Source: CAZLQF01 sp964561545 (GTDB taxonomy: Bacteria > Bacteroidota > Bacteroidia > CAILMK01 > CAYYUA01). Taken from it: a stretch of 64,000 bases of DNA. The notes below the pieces were generated by a model that was not told the origin of the DNA, made no database searches, and saw only the letters and a program-made list of their open reading frames with translations. Both the position numbers and the translations under genes were made by a program. This document shows positions 1 through 7,319 of the stretch, piece by piece (the first letter of the stretch is position 1; each line of letters opens with the position of its first letter). The stretch spans positions 57,868-121,867 of the forward strand of contig CAZLQF010000005.1 in the NCBI GenBank assembly GCA_964561545.1, read 5' to 3'.

Positions 1-1122
1 TAGATCGGTACCACCCATGCCCAGCCGTTTTTTGGATGAAAAATAAAGCGTATGGTTATCCGGGTGAATGAAAGGGGATTGGTCTACACCACTTGTGTTA
101 ATAACTCGAAGATTTTCAGGTGCTCCCCATTCACCGTTAGGTTTTCTTTTACTTTTCCAGATATCTAATTTACCGGAAGTCCCTTTGCGATCACTGGCAA
201 AATATAGGGTTCTTCCATCGTAGGAGATCGAGGGTTGTGTTTCTTTAGCCGATGAATTCACAGGCCCCCCAAGGTTTTTAGGCTCGGTCCAAGTGCCATT
301 TTTATACTTAGATAAGTAAATATCGCAACGCCCCAAACCATCCGGCCATTGACAACCGGTAAATAAAATGTAATTGCCATCCGGTGATATGGTAATAGCG
401 CCTTCATTGTAATTTTTAGAATTTATACGGCCTTCTGCATGCTTAGCCTTTTGCCATGTTCCATCCTGCTTCTTCTTGCTGTAGAAAATGTCCTCATTAA
501 ACCTTTTCATCCCCAAGGATGTGGAATCTTCAATGATTTTGCGTGTAAAAAAAAGCGTTTGCGCGTCTGCTGTCAATACAGGCCAGTATTCTCCTGCACT
601 TGTATTGATATTGCCGCCTGCATTTTTTGGATCGTAAGGAAGCGAATCCTTCATGGCTTCAAGCCGAAATTTTGACTTTTTGATGTTTTTTTCTGCATAA
701 TCTTTGTACTTGTCCGGAGCATCCGGGAAATTGACAAATTTTTGAAACTTTTGCTTGGCTTTATCATAATTTTTAAGCTGCATTTGAACCTTCCCAAGGT
801 TGTAGTAGCTACCTGGGTATTCTGGTTGCTTTTTTATTAAATTTTGGTAAACAGCCTTTTCCTTTTTAAGCTTATTACGTTTATTAAAAGCTGTACCTAA
901 AAGCATGTAAGCTTCCTTAAAACTTGAGTCTGCTTTTATGGCCTTTTTAGCAAGGGTTGCCACCTTTTTATACGCTCGTTGAGTTTGGTATTTATTGGCC
1001 TTGTAATAATATTGGCGGGCTTCAGGGTTTACCTGATCTTTTTGCTGGTCATCTTGCCCATTCAGGGCAAAACTTAGGGCTATAAAGAGTAAAAGGAAAA
1101 AACTAATCTTTTTTAAAGTCAT
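1..1122 (-). CDS. PD40/TPR envelope protein, PorE-like (3' end cut by window edge)
   Basis: An open frame of 374 codons runs from an ATG (complement of 1120-1122) to the first base, so the C-terminus lies outside the window. The N-terminus is a signal peptide (MTLKKISFFLLLFIAL...). About residues 30-140 read as TPR helices (YYNLGKVQMQLKNYDKAKQ). Three PD40 beta-propeller strands follow, with the signatures ISPDGNYILF, SYDGRTLYFASDRKG and FIHPDNHTLYFSS. Known Bacteroidota proteins of this build usually continue into a carboxypeptidase-regulatory domain and a C-terminal OmpA domain and sit in the periplasm or outer membrane; PorE of the type IX secretion system is one example. The OmpA part is not visible here, so PorE identity is inference and a paralogue is equally possible. 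Confidence 0.8.
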   Translation of the reverse strand, partial: MTLKKISFFLLLFIALSFALNGQDDQQKDQVNPEARQYYYKANKYQTQRAYKKVATLAKKAIKADSSFKEAYMLLGTAFNKRNKLKKEKAVYQNLIKKQPEYPGSYYNLGKVQMQLKNYDKAKQKFQKFVNFPDAPDKYKDYAEKNIKKSKFRLEAMKDSLPYDPKNAGGNINTSAGEYWPVLTADAQTLFFTRKIIEDSTSLGMKRFNEDIFYSKKKQDGTWQKAKHAEGRINSKNYNEGAITISPDGNYILFTGCQWPDGLGRCDIYLSKYKNGTWTEPKNLGGPVNSSAKETQPSISYDGRTLYFASDRKGTSGKLDIWKSKRKPNGEWGAPENLRVINTSGVDQSPFIHPDNHTLYFSSKKRLGMGGTDL

Positions 1123-1146
1123 AAAATAAATGCTCAAACGTCCAAA

Positions 1147-2424
1147 TCATTCAATACTTAAAAGGTAATAATTTTTCTTGCCCTTTTGTAGCAAAATGTA
1201 ACGATTATTGATAAGGTCATTTTCAGAAATTTCACTTTCAATATCTGATCTTTTGGTTTTGTTTACACTGATGGCGTTGCCTTTGATCATTTTCTTGGCC
1301 TCATTCTTTGAGGGTAGAACATTGGTTTCTACAGCAAGTAAGTCGATTAAGTTAATACCATTTTTTAAACGGCTTCTATCAACCTGGTATTGCGGTACCC
1401 CGTCCATAGCAGATAGTAGCGTGGATTCATCAAGCGAATTCAAATCTTGTGTGGTAGATCTTCCAAAAAGGATGTTGGAGGCTTTTACAGCCTTATCATG
1501 TTCTTCTTTGGAATGGATAAATGTGGTCACTTCTTCGGCCAGTTTTTGCTGTAAAATTCTTTGATGAGGCGCTTCATAGTGTTGTTTGGTTAGTGTTTCG
1601 ATTTCCGCTTTGGTTAAAAAAGTGAAGATCTTGATGAATTTTTCGGCATCAGCATCCGAAACATTGAGCCAGAATTGGTAAAAACGGTATGGAGAAGTCA
1701 ACTCAGGATTTAAGTAAATGTTGCCCTTTTCTGTTTTGCCGAATTTGGAGCCATCCGTTTTGGTAACCAAAGGAGAGGTCACCGCATAAGCCTCGTCACC
1801 TCGTAAACGTCTTATGAGCTCTACCCCTGAAGTAAGGTTGCCCCATTGATCTGATCCACCCATTTGGACGGTACACTGATAATCTTCAAAAAGCCTGTAA
1901 AAATCATAAGCCTGCAAGAGTTGGTAGGTAAATTCGGTGTAGGATATACCAGATTCCAACCTTGATTTAACTGAATCTTTGGCCATCATGTAATTGACGG
2001 TTAAATGCTTGCCAATTTCCCGTAAAAAATACAGTATGTTCATGCTCTGATACCATTCATAGTTATTGAGCATAAAGACTGGATTGGTATCAGAATGAAT
2101 ATCCAGATATTTCTGGAGTTGTTGTTGAAATCCGTTTATGTTTGAGTGGAGCTGCTCTTCTGAAAGCAGCTGGCGCTCTTGAGTTTTACCTGATGGATCC
2201 CCTATCATGCCAGTAGCTCCACCAAGCAAGGCAATGGGTTGATGCCCGGCCCTTTGAAAATGCTTCAGAATAATGATCTGGACCAGGTTGCCAATTCCCA
2301 ATGATGGTGCAGTAGGATCAAAGCCAATGTAGCCAAGCGTTTTGTGATTGTTCAAATGCTTTTGGCTGCCGGGGATCATGTCGTAAAATAGACCTCGCCA
2401 TTTGAGTTCTTCTATGAAATCCAT
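1147..2424 (-). CDS. tyrS: Tyrosyl-tRNA synthetase
   Basis: This cytoplasmic class I synthetase charges tRNA-Tyr. Residues about 30-330 form the catalytic Rossmann domain. The GFDPTAPSL stretch leads into the HIGH position, which reads G-I-G-N. GGATGMIGDPSGK, the tyrosine-pocket QMGGSDQWGN and the KMSKS-equivalent KFGKT are all present. The C-terminus carries an S4-like RNA-binding domain (NEAKKMIKGNAISVN). The 425-residue length fits the family. The open frame extends 16 codons further upstream, but a TAATTTTG -7 promoter element lies inside that extension and family members begin at MDFIEELKWRG, so the start at 2424 was chosen. The EamA gene lies upstream on the same strand with about 120 bp between. 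The missing first His of the HIGH motif is unusual. Confidence 0.95.
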   Translation of the reverse strand: MDFIEELKWRGLFYDMIPGSQKHLNNHKTLGYIGFDPTAPSLGIGNLVQIIILKHFQRAGHQPIALLGGATGMIGDPSGKTQERQLLSEEQLHSNINGFQQQLQKYLDIHSDTNPVFMLNNYEWYQSMNILYFLREIGKHLTVNYMMAKDSVKSRLESGISYTEFTYQLLQAYDFYRLFEDYQCTVQMGGSDQWGNLTSGVELIRRLRGDEAYAVTSPLVTKTDGSKFGKTEKGNIYLNPELTSPYRFYQFWLNVSDADAEKFIKIFTFLTKAEIETLTKQHYEAPHQRILQQKLAEEVTTFIHSKEEHDKAVKASNILFGRSTTQDLNSLDESTLLSAMDGVPQYQVDRSRLKNGINLIDLLAVETNVLPSKNEAKKMIKGNAISVNKTKRSDIESEISENDLINNRYILLQKGKKNYYLLSIE

Positions 2425-2454
2425 TAAGCTTATTTTGATTTGAAATTTACCTTG

Positions 2455-2462
2455 CAAAATTA
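2455..2462 (-). promoter_or_regulatory. -7 promoter element of tyrS
   Basis: On the minus strand this reads TAATTTTG followed by C, matching the Bacteroidota -7 consensus TAnnTTTG. It lies 30 bases before the chosen tyrS ATG. No TTG occurs at the ideal -33 distance; the nearest is 25 bases upstream. Confidence 0.4.
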
Positions 2463-2543
2463 GCCGATTCAAGGGAAATAATTACATCAAACCAAAAGCC
2501 TGTTTTGTTGCCTTTAATGTATTTATAATTCAGTTTAGCAGGA

Positions 2544-3419
2544 TTATGTTTCCATTTCCCGGTTGAGCCAAAAGCCGGAAGCCAACAATAAAAGCCCCCC
2601 AAAGATCATATTGATGGAAGGAACTTCATTGAATATGAGATAACCCAATAAACTTGCCACTATTGGAGAAACTATAATATCAACTAAAGAATAAACATTA
2701 GCGGTTAGGTTTCTTAAAACCAAAGAGATGAATAAATAAGCTACGCCAGTAGAAAAAACGCCCAAACAAATAACCCATAAAAGTATGGGTAACTTCATAT
2801 CAATCGCAGCATAATCTATCAACTTAAAAACCGATCCTGGGCCAAAAATAAAAAGGGTGGGTAATAGGATCAATGAGGCAATGGCCATGAACCAAACCAC
2901 CATGCTGGGTGATTCACTTTTTCCCATATAGCGCATATAGCTGACAAGTGCCGCATAGGAAATCCCGGAAGTGAGCGCTGTCAAATTGCCCCAAATGGCT
3001 TCAGTTTTTAAGGGTTTGGCAATGATGATGCCCGTAAGTGCAATAATAAAAATAAAAATATGCTGCTTTTGGGCCCTTTCATTTAAAAACCAATAGGAGA
3101 AAATGAATACGAAGAAAGGGGCTATGCTCCAAAAAATGACCACATTAGCAATAGGAGCCAATGTCATGGCAATATTGAACAAACTAATCTGAAGCACAAT
3201 AAATATCCCAATGATGACAATGGGCTTGGCATTGTTCTGGTCTAATCGCCAAAAGTCCTTTTTAATAAAGGGAACCGTGGCTAACAGGAATAAAAATGCA
3301 AAAAATACCCGGTAAAAATTAAGGGTAAAAACAGGGACGCTGTCTCCTGTCAATTTCACGAACACACCTATGGTAGCTTCGGCAAGGGTGATGAGGGTAA
3401 GGTAGAGGTACTTATGCAT
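2544..3419 (-). CDS. EamA/DMT-family transporter
   Basis: A 291-residue integral membrane protein with about ten hydrophobic segments arranged as two five-helix EamA repeats, the usual drug/metabolite transporter layout. The N-terminal repeat starts AEATIGVFVKLTGDSVPVFTLNFYRVFFAF. The second repeat ends with SLVDIIVSPIVASLLGYLIFNE, typical of EamA C-terminal halves. The family exports or imports small metabolites such as amino acids across the inner membrane; the substrate cannot be told from sequence. It is followed by tyrS on the same strand, but tyrS seems to have its own promoter. A TTGGTTT/AAACCAA inverted repeat lies about 45 bases upstream of the start. Confidence 0.88.
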   Translation of the reverse strand: MHKYLYLTLITLAEATIGVFVKLTGDSVPVFTLNFYRVFFAFLFLLATVPFIKKDFWRLDQNNAKPIVIIGIFIVLQISLFNIAMTLAPIANVVIFWSIAPFFVFIFSYWFLNERAQKQHIFIFIIALTGIIIAKPLKTEAIWGNLTALTSGISYAALVSYMRYMGKSESPSMVVWFMAIASLILLPTLFIFGPGSVFKLIDYAAIDMKLPILLWVICLGVFSTGVAYLFISLVLRNLTANVYSLVDIIVSPIVASLLGYLIFNEVPSINMIFGGLLLLASGFWLNREMET

Positions 3420-3996
3420 GGGAGGGGTTTAAATTTAATTTCTTGTCTAAGCAAATTTAGGTATTGGTTTAAAAAACCAACCTTAATCCTAAATAAACCT
3501 CAAATAGGTGTTTTTGAATTAAACCCAAAAATTGAAGTAGAGCAGGATTAAGACCAATTTAGTTGTTGCAGTAAAAAGTTACTTAAAAGGCGACTTTAAT
3601 AGGCATTCAATAACACTTGCAATTGTTGTAGCATTTAAAAATTTCTGCATTAAAAATGAATTAAGATCTATTTGATCCTCATAATTCGCAAAACCTTAAT
3701 TATTGAGCATTTTAATTGCCCTTGATTCGAAATTTTATTTTATAAAATAATTTAATAAATTTTGGTAGAATTACTATTAATTTTTGGTTGAAGATCAGTA
3801 TATCATTTAAATAAGAAAGTTGTAAGATTTTTTGGGTCAATAAGGATCGCCATTTATTAAATTTGATCGGAAAAAGCTTATATCTTGTTGCTTTTGATTA
3901 AATAAAAGTCCAATAAAATCCAAAAATGACTTTTGTCATTTATGCTTACAAAGATACCGCTTAATTTAGCATCATCAATTTCAAAAATTAAGTGTT
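3420..3996. other. AT-rich intergenic region between divergent genes
   Basis: 577 bases without a convincing gene. It holds an inverted repeat TTGGTTT-AAA-AAACCAA (3464-3480) near the EamA start and an 18-bp palindrome (3924-3941) before the DUF2892 gene. Open frames in it have no family resemblance. Its length and very low GC resemble decayed DNA, like the pseudogene just beyond. Confidence 0.6.
3924..3941. promoter_or_regulatory. TGAC-N4-GTCA palindrome, Crp/Fnr-type candidate operator
   Basis: AAATGAC-TTTT-GTCATTT is a perfect 18-bp inverted repeat with 7-bp arms, 55 bases upstream of the DUF2892 start. TGAC-N4-GTCA matches the spacing of sites bound by Crp/Fnr-superfamily regulators. Assignment to a regulator is inference. 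Confidence 0.45.
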
Positions 3997-4203
3997 ATGC
4001 AAAAGAATATGGGAACTTCGGACCGTATAATAAGAGCTTTGGTAGCTATAGCCATTGGGATTCTTTATTTTACCAATGTTATTACGGGTGCATTGAGCGT
4101 CATCTTAATGATTGCCGCCATTGTCTTTTTATTAACCAGTTTTGTTTCGGTTTGTCCTTTATATGGGATTTTAGGTACTCGAACCAATAAGGATGCCAAA
4201 TAA
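3997..4203 (+). CDS. DUF2892 (YgaP-like) inner membrane protein
   Basis: A 68-residue protein. MGTSDRIIRALVAIAIGIL is the typical opening of DUF2892, the transmembrane part of YgaP-type proteins. Two hydrophobic helices (about residues 8-27 and 30-50) are followed by the conserved VCPLYGILG segment containing one cysteine, and a charged tail. The family often accompanies rhodanese or redox-stress genes; none is adjacent here. A different-frame open frame of 85 codons overlaps it but has no such signature. The upstream TGAC-N4-GTCA palindrome suggests Crp/Fnr-type control. Confidence 0.85.
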   Translation: MQKNMGTSDRIIRALVAIAIGILYFTNVITGALSVILMIAAIVFLLTSFVSVCPLYGILGTRTNKDAK

Positions 4204-4212
4204 GTTGAGCAA

Positions 4213-4858
4213 AGGATAACAGGTCGTATTGAACACCGCTTTTGCTTGGATTTGGGCTTATCTCAAGCTATTGGTTCAAAAGTTAAAACGTCCATAGCCC
4301 TTAAGGGCCTCGGAACCATTCCTTTTATAACAATGGAAACACTTGCAGCAAGCACAAGGAGTTAAGGTACCAAGGGCTCATTATTGATCATGTTTTTGGA
4401 GGCAATATTGGACAATCTTTGGTGGATCGTTTTAAAAATTTATACTTATCTGAAGAAAACGGAGTAGGTTCCTTTTAGTATCCCATTGCCCCAAAAAATT
4501 ACAGCTCAAGTAAAGTATCAACTTGCTTTGGCAATCACAAGCCAAAGTCAACATTCATATGCTACTTATATTCAAGGATTGCGAAATGGTGCGCTTGAAA
4601 TGCTTAAGTTTGGGTTATCAACGGCATTTCAATCAAACCTTAATGACCGGTGTATCTTTGTCAGCAGGAATTTGTAATGACTGGGCTATGGGCATATTGG
4701 CGGGGGTTAAGATTGGACCCGATTTTAGGTTAACCTTTAATTCTGATAACATAAGAGCTGTGCTTAATCCAGAATGGGGTACTGCCTTAGATTTTGGTTT
4801 TAATGCAAGCTGGTGGATTTTTTTAATAAGCTATTGCAGCGAATTACCTTTTTATTGA
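4213..4858 (+). pseudogene. Decayed DUF5723 outer-membrane protein gene
   Basis: No single frame is open, but three frames in turn encode recognisable pieces. Frame 1 from about 4228 gives LDLGLSQAIGSKV...ALKGLGTIPF, resembling the DLG..I segment of DUF5723 proteins. Frame 3, about 4353-4478, gives YQGLIIDHVFGGN and ends SEENGVGSF-stop. Frame 1 resumes at 4477 with SIPLPQKITAQVKYQLALAI. Frame 2, from about 4600, gives SLGYQRHFNQTLMTGVSLSAG...GPDFRLTFNSDN, like the C-terminal barrel strands and GPF...SDN motif of the family. At least three frameshifts separate the pieces, and the N-terminal half is missing. The family name is from pattern recognition, not a search. The following 270 bases up to fbp hold nothing recognisable. 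Confidence 0.6.
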
Positions 4859-5132
4859 TATGTATCAAAAGATAACCCAAACCTATAATGATCTCATCAT
4901 TTCAACTAATTTACATATCTTAAAAATGAGAAAAGTGCTATTTTAAATTTTTGTCCTGGATTATGCCTTTAATCATAAACTCCAGAATAGAACTATAATC
5001 TCAAAGCTTAGTTCCAAGTATCTTATAGTATAAGACTCGCGAAGGTTGATTTCAATTGGTTAAATACTGAATTTGTAGCCTTTACCAAATTTTGGCTTAA
5101 TTTGCGCTTATAATCAATAAACGTCCAACAAT

Positions 5133-6146
5133 ATGAGCATGGCAGTAAAAACCTTAAACCAATTCATCGTAGAAAGACAAGCAGATTTCCCTTATGCAAA
5201 GGGAGAATTATCGAGGCTGCTGAGTGATATTGGCGCAGCTGCTAAGATTATTAACAGGGAGGTAAACAAAGCTGGATTGGTTGATGTACTGGGCAAGACA
5301 GGAGATGTTAATGTACAGGGTGAAGAGGTTCAAAAATTAGATGATTTTGCCAATCAACAATTGATCTATGCTTTATCATCAGGGGGTGAATGCTGCTTAA
5401 TGGCATCTGAGGAAAATGAAAACATTGTTCCGGTAAATTGGACAATTGCCAAGGATGCCAAATATGTGGTAAATTTTGATCCTTTGGATGGGTCTTCTAA
5501 TATTGATGTTAATGCGCCAATCGGTACTATTTTCGCCATTTACAGAAGAAAAACCACTCCTGAAGAAGGATGCGGCCAAAAAGATGTATTACAAAAAGGC
5601 ACCGAGCAGGTGGCAGCCGGCTATGTTATTTACGGCTCTTCTACAATGATGGCTTATACCACCGGCAATGGAGTCAATGGATTTACACTTGATCCTTCTA
5701 TTGGTGAGTTTTGCTTGTCGCATCCTGATATAAAAGTTTCAGACAAGGGTAAGATCTATTCCATCAATGAAGGCAATTTATACCATTATTCTCAAGGCAT
5801 CCAACAATATGTAGCTGCTTGCAAATCAGGAGAAAATATATCAGGCAAGCCTTACAAGGGACGGTATATCGGTAGCCTGGTCGCTGATTTTCACCGTAAT
5901 TTACTAAAAGGGGGCATTTTTATGTATCCAGCTACAGCAGATGATCCTAAGGGGAAATTAAGGTTGGTGTATGAAGCCAAGCCCAAAGCTTTTCTTATGG
6001 AACAAGCCGGAGGCAAGGCCACCAATGGTAAAAATCGTATTATGGAAATAGATCCTCAGGATCCCCATGAACGAACGCCCTTGATCATAGGAAGCAAGCC
6101 GATGGTAGAAGAAGCGCAGGCTTTTATTGATCGGTATGATGGTTAA
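5133..6146 (+). CDS. fbp: Fructose-1,6-bisphosphatase, class I
   Basis: This cytoplasmic gluconeogenic enzyme hydrolyses fructose-1,6-bisphosphate to fructose-6-phosphate. At 337 residues it has the class I length. The metal-binding box NFDPLDGSSNIDVN places Asp at 116 and 119, and the preceding acidic ASEE at 91-94 completes the metal site. The sugar-phosphate segment GRYIGSLVADFHRNLLKGGIFMYP and the C-terminal EQAGGKATNG are intact. The start at MSMAVKTL has a second ATG two codons later. It is monocistronic by spacing; the class I aldolase gene of the same pathway lies 4 kb downstream on the same strand. Confidence 0.96.
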   Translation: MSMAVKTLNQFIVERQADFPYAKGELSRLLSDIGAAAKIINREVNKAGLVDVLGKTGDVNVQGEEVQKLDDFANQQLIYALSSGGECCLMASEENENIVPVNWTIAKDAKYVVNFDPLDGSSNIDVNAPIGTIFAIYRRKTTPEEGCGQKDVLQKGTEQVAAGYVIYGSSTMMAYTTGNGVNGFTLDPSIGEFCLSHPDIKVSDKGKIYSINEGNLYHYSQGIQQYVAACKSGENISGKPYKGRYIGSLVADFHRNLLKGGIFMYPATADDPKGKLRLVYEAKPKAFLMEQAGGKATNGKNRIMEIDPQDPHERTPLIIGSKPMVEEAQAFIDRYDG

Positions 6147-6369
6147 AAAAAGCTATTTAATTAAAAGCTTGGTCAAAAGATAATCTATTAAGCATTAACT
6201 TAATCTCAACCTTTCATTTTAACCGATAATTAAAGCTATTATTGAAAGTACCGCAGGTTTACTTTTATTGGTTTTTTCACAAAATTGGATTTCAAGCTTT
6301 TGCGAGCTTTTGATTTCAATCACTTGAATGCAGCGAAAATAAAATGATTTGACTACCAACGGTCAGCAA

Positions 6370-7092
6370 ATGGTATTCATCTTTTCCACGGGGCGAACAG
6401 GGACTGATTTTTTTACTACCTTGTTCAACGAAAAGGTTAGCAATGCGTGGAGTTTGCATGAGCCCAATCCAGCCTTTAGAGCCAGAAGTTACCAGCTGGT
6501 AGCAAGAGCACCCAATCTTTATGAAAAGCTTTATTTTAAAATACCTCGTCAAAGGTGGCATCGTAAACATCCTGAAAAATGGTATGTAGAAACCAATTAT
6601 CATTTGTTTGCCGCCATTCCTTTGATCAGAAGCACATTTCCAGCCAGTAAATTGGTACATATCGTTAGGGATGGGAGAAAAGTAGTAACTTCCTGGCTGA
6701 ACCGCTACCGATACATAACCAATAACCATATCACGCCTTTCGATCTAACAGAAAATCCTGCAAGGGCTTCATGGAACCAATGGAATCCTTTGCAGAAACT
6801 TAGTTGGTATTGGAAAACCGTGAATGAAATGGTAGAATCCCAGCATCCTGATCTGTGGCTAAAATTTGAAAATATATTTCAAGGCCCGGAGTATCAAGAT
6901 TTGTTTACATTGCTTAAGCATTTACCGGGCATTGATTACAATGAAGCGGAAGTTAAGGCTTTGGCTGGCGAAAGCGTCAATAAAAATGCTATTAAATTTT
7001 TCCCTGATTATGAAGAATGGCCTCAATTCTGGAAAGACCAGTTCTGGGAAATAGCGGGAGCTACCATGACTCGGTATGGCTACCAGGAATAA
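6370..7092 (+). CDS. Sulfotransferase-family protein
   Basis: About 240 residues. The N-terminus VFIFSTGRTGTDFF is the PAPS-binding 5'-phosphosulfate loop of sulfotransferases. SKLVHIVRDGRKVVTSWLNR is the 3'-phosphate-binding motif (R-D-G-R...S). The C-terminus with KFENI and a late aromatic-rich stretch also fits. Members move sulfate from PAPS to sugars, lipids or proteins; the acceptor here is unknown. The frame extends 7 codons to a TTG at 6349, but ATG 6370 lies just before the P-loop, as in relatives. It stands alone between fbp and an M1 peptidase gene. Confidence 0.8.
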   Translation: MVFIFSTGRTGTDFFTTLFNEKVSNAWSLHEPNPAFRARSYQLVARAPNLYEKLYFKIPRQRWHRKHPEKWYVETNYHLFAAIPLIRSTFPASKLVHIVRDGRKVVTSWLNRYRYITNNHITPFDLTENPARASWNQWNPLQKLSWYWKTVNEMVESQHPDLWLKFENIFQGPEYQDLFTLLKHLPGIDYNEAEVKALAGESVNKNAIKFFPDYEEWPQFWKDQFWEIAGATMTRYGYQE

Positions 7093-7184
7093 GTGCTGAA
7101 ATCAGGTGTGGTTGAGTGCTCCCATAATAGGTTAAAAGAAGCTTAATTCTCCGTAAATAGACCAAGCGTATATCTTGATAAAGT

Positions 7185-7204
7185 CACCAAGTTTGGGCTT
7201 GGTG
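7185..7204. repeat. Stem-loop between sulfotransferase and M1 peptidase genes
   Basis: CACCAAG-TTTGGG-CTTGGTG is a perfect 7-bp stem with a 6-base loop, extendable past a bulge by AGTC/GACT. It is GC-richer than its surroundings. No U-run follows, so a classical terminator is doubtful. Confidence 0.35.
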
Positions 7205-7285
7205 TTGACTCAAAGCTTAAAATTAGTTTCAAAAAAGATGTTGGATTTTCATCCTAAGCGGATTTTTAGTTTCACCGATTGTATT

Positions 7286-7293
7286 TACTTTTG
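7286..7293 (+). promoter_or_regulatory. -7 promoter element of the M1 peptidase gene
   Basis: TACTTTTG matches TAnnTTTG and lies 26 bases before the ATG at 7320. A matching -33 TTG is not present at 17-23 bases. Confidence 0.35.
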
Positions 7294-7319
7294 AATGTTT
7301 AAAAACAAAATATCAAACC

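Noticed and set aside
1208..1564. A 118-codon plus-strand frame inside tyrS
   Set aside because: It is antisense to the anticodon-binding and S4 domains of tyrS, without family match.
3464..3480. TTGGTTT-AAA-AAACCAA inverted repeat as a terminator
   Set aside because: It is AT-rich and lies upstream of, not after, the EamA gene; at most a weak operator.
3933..4190. An 85-codon frame overlapping the DUF2892 gene
   Set aside because: The DUF2892 frame carries the family motif; this one only reads it in another phase.
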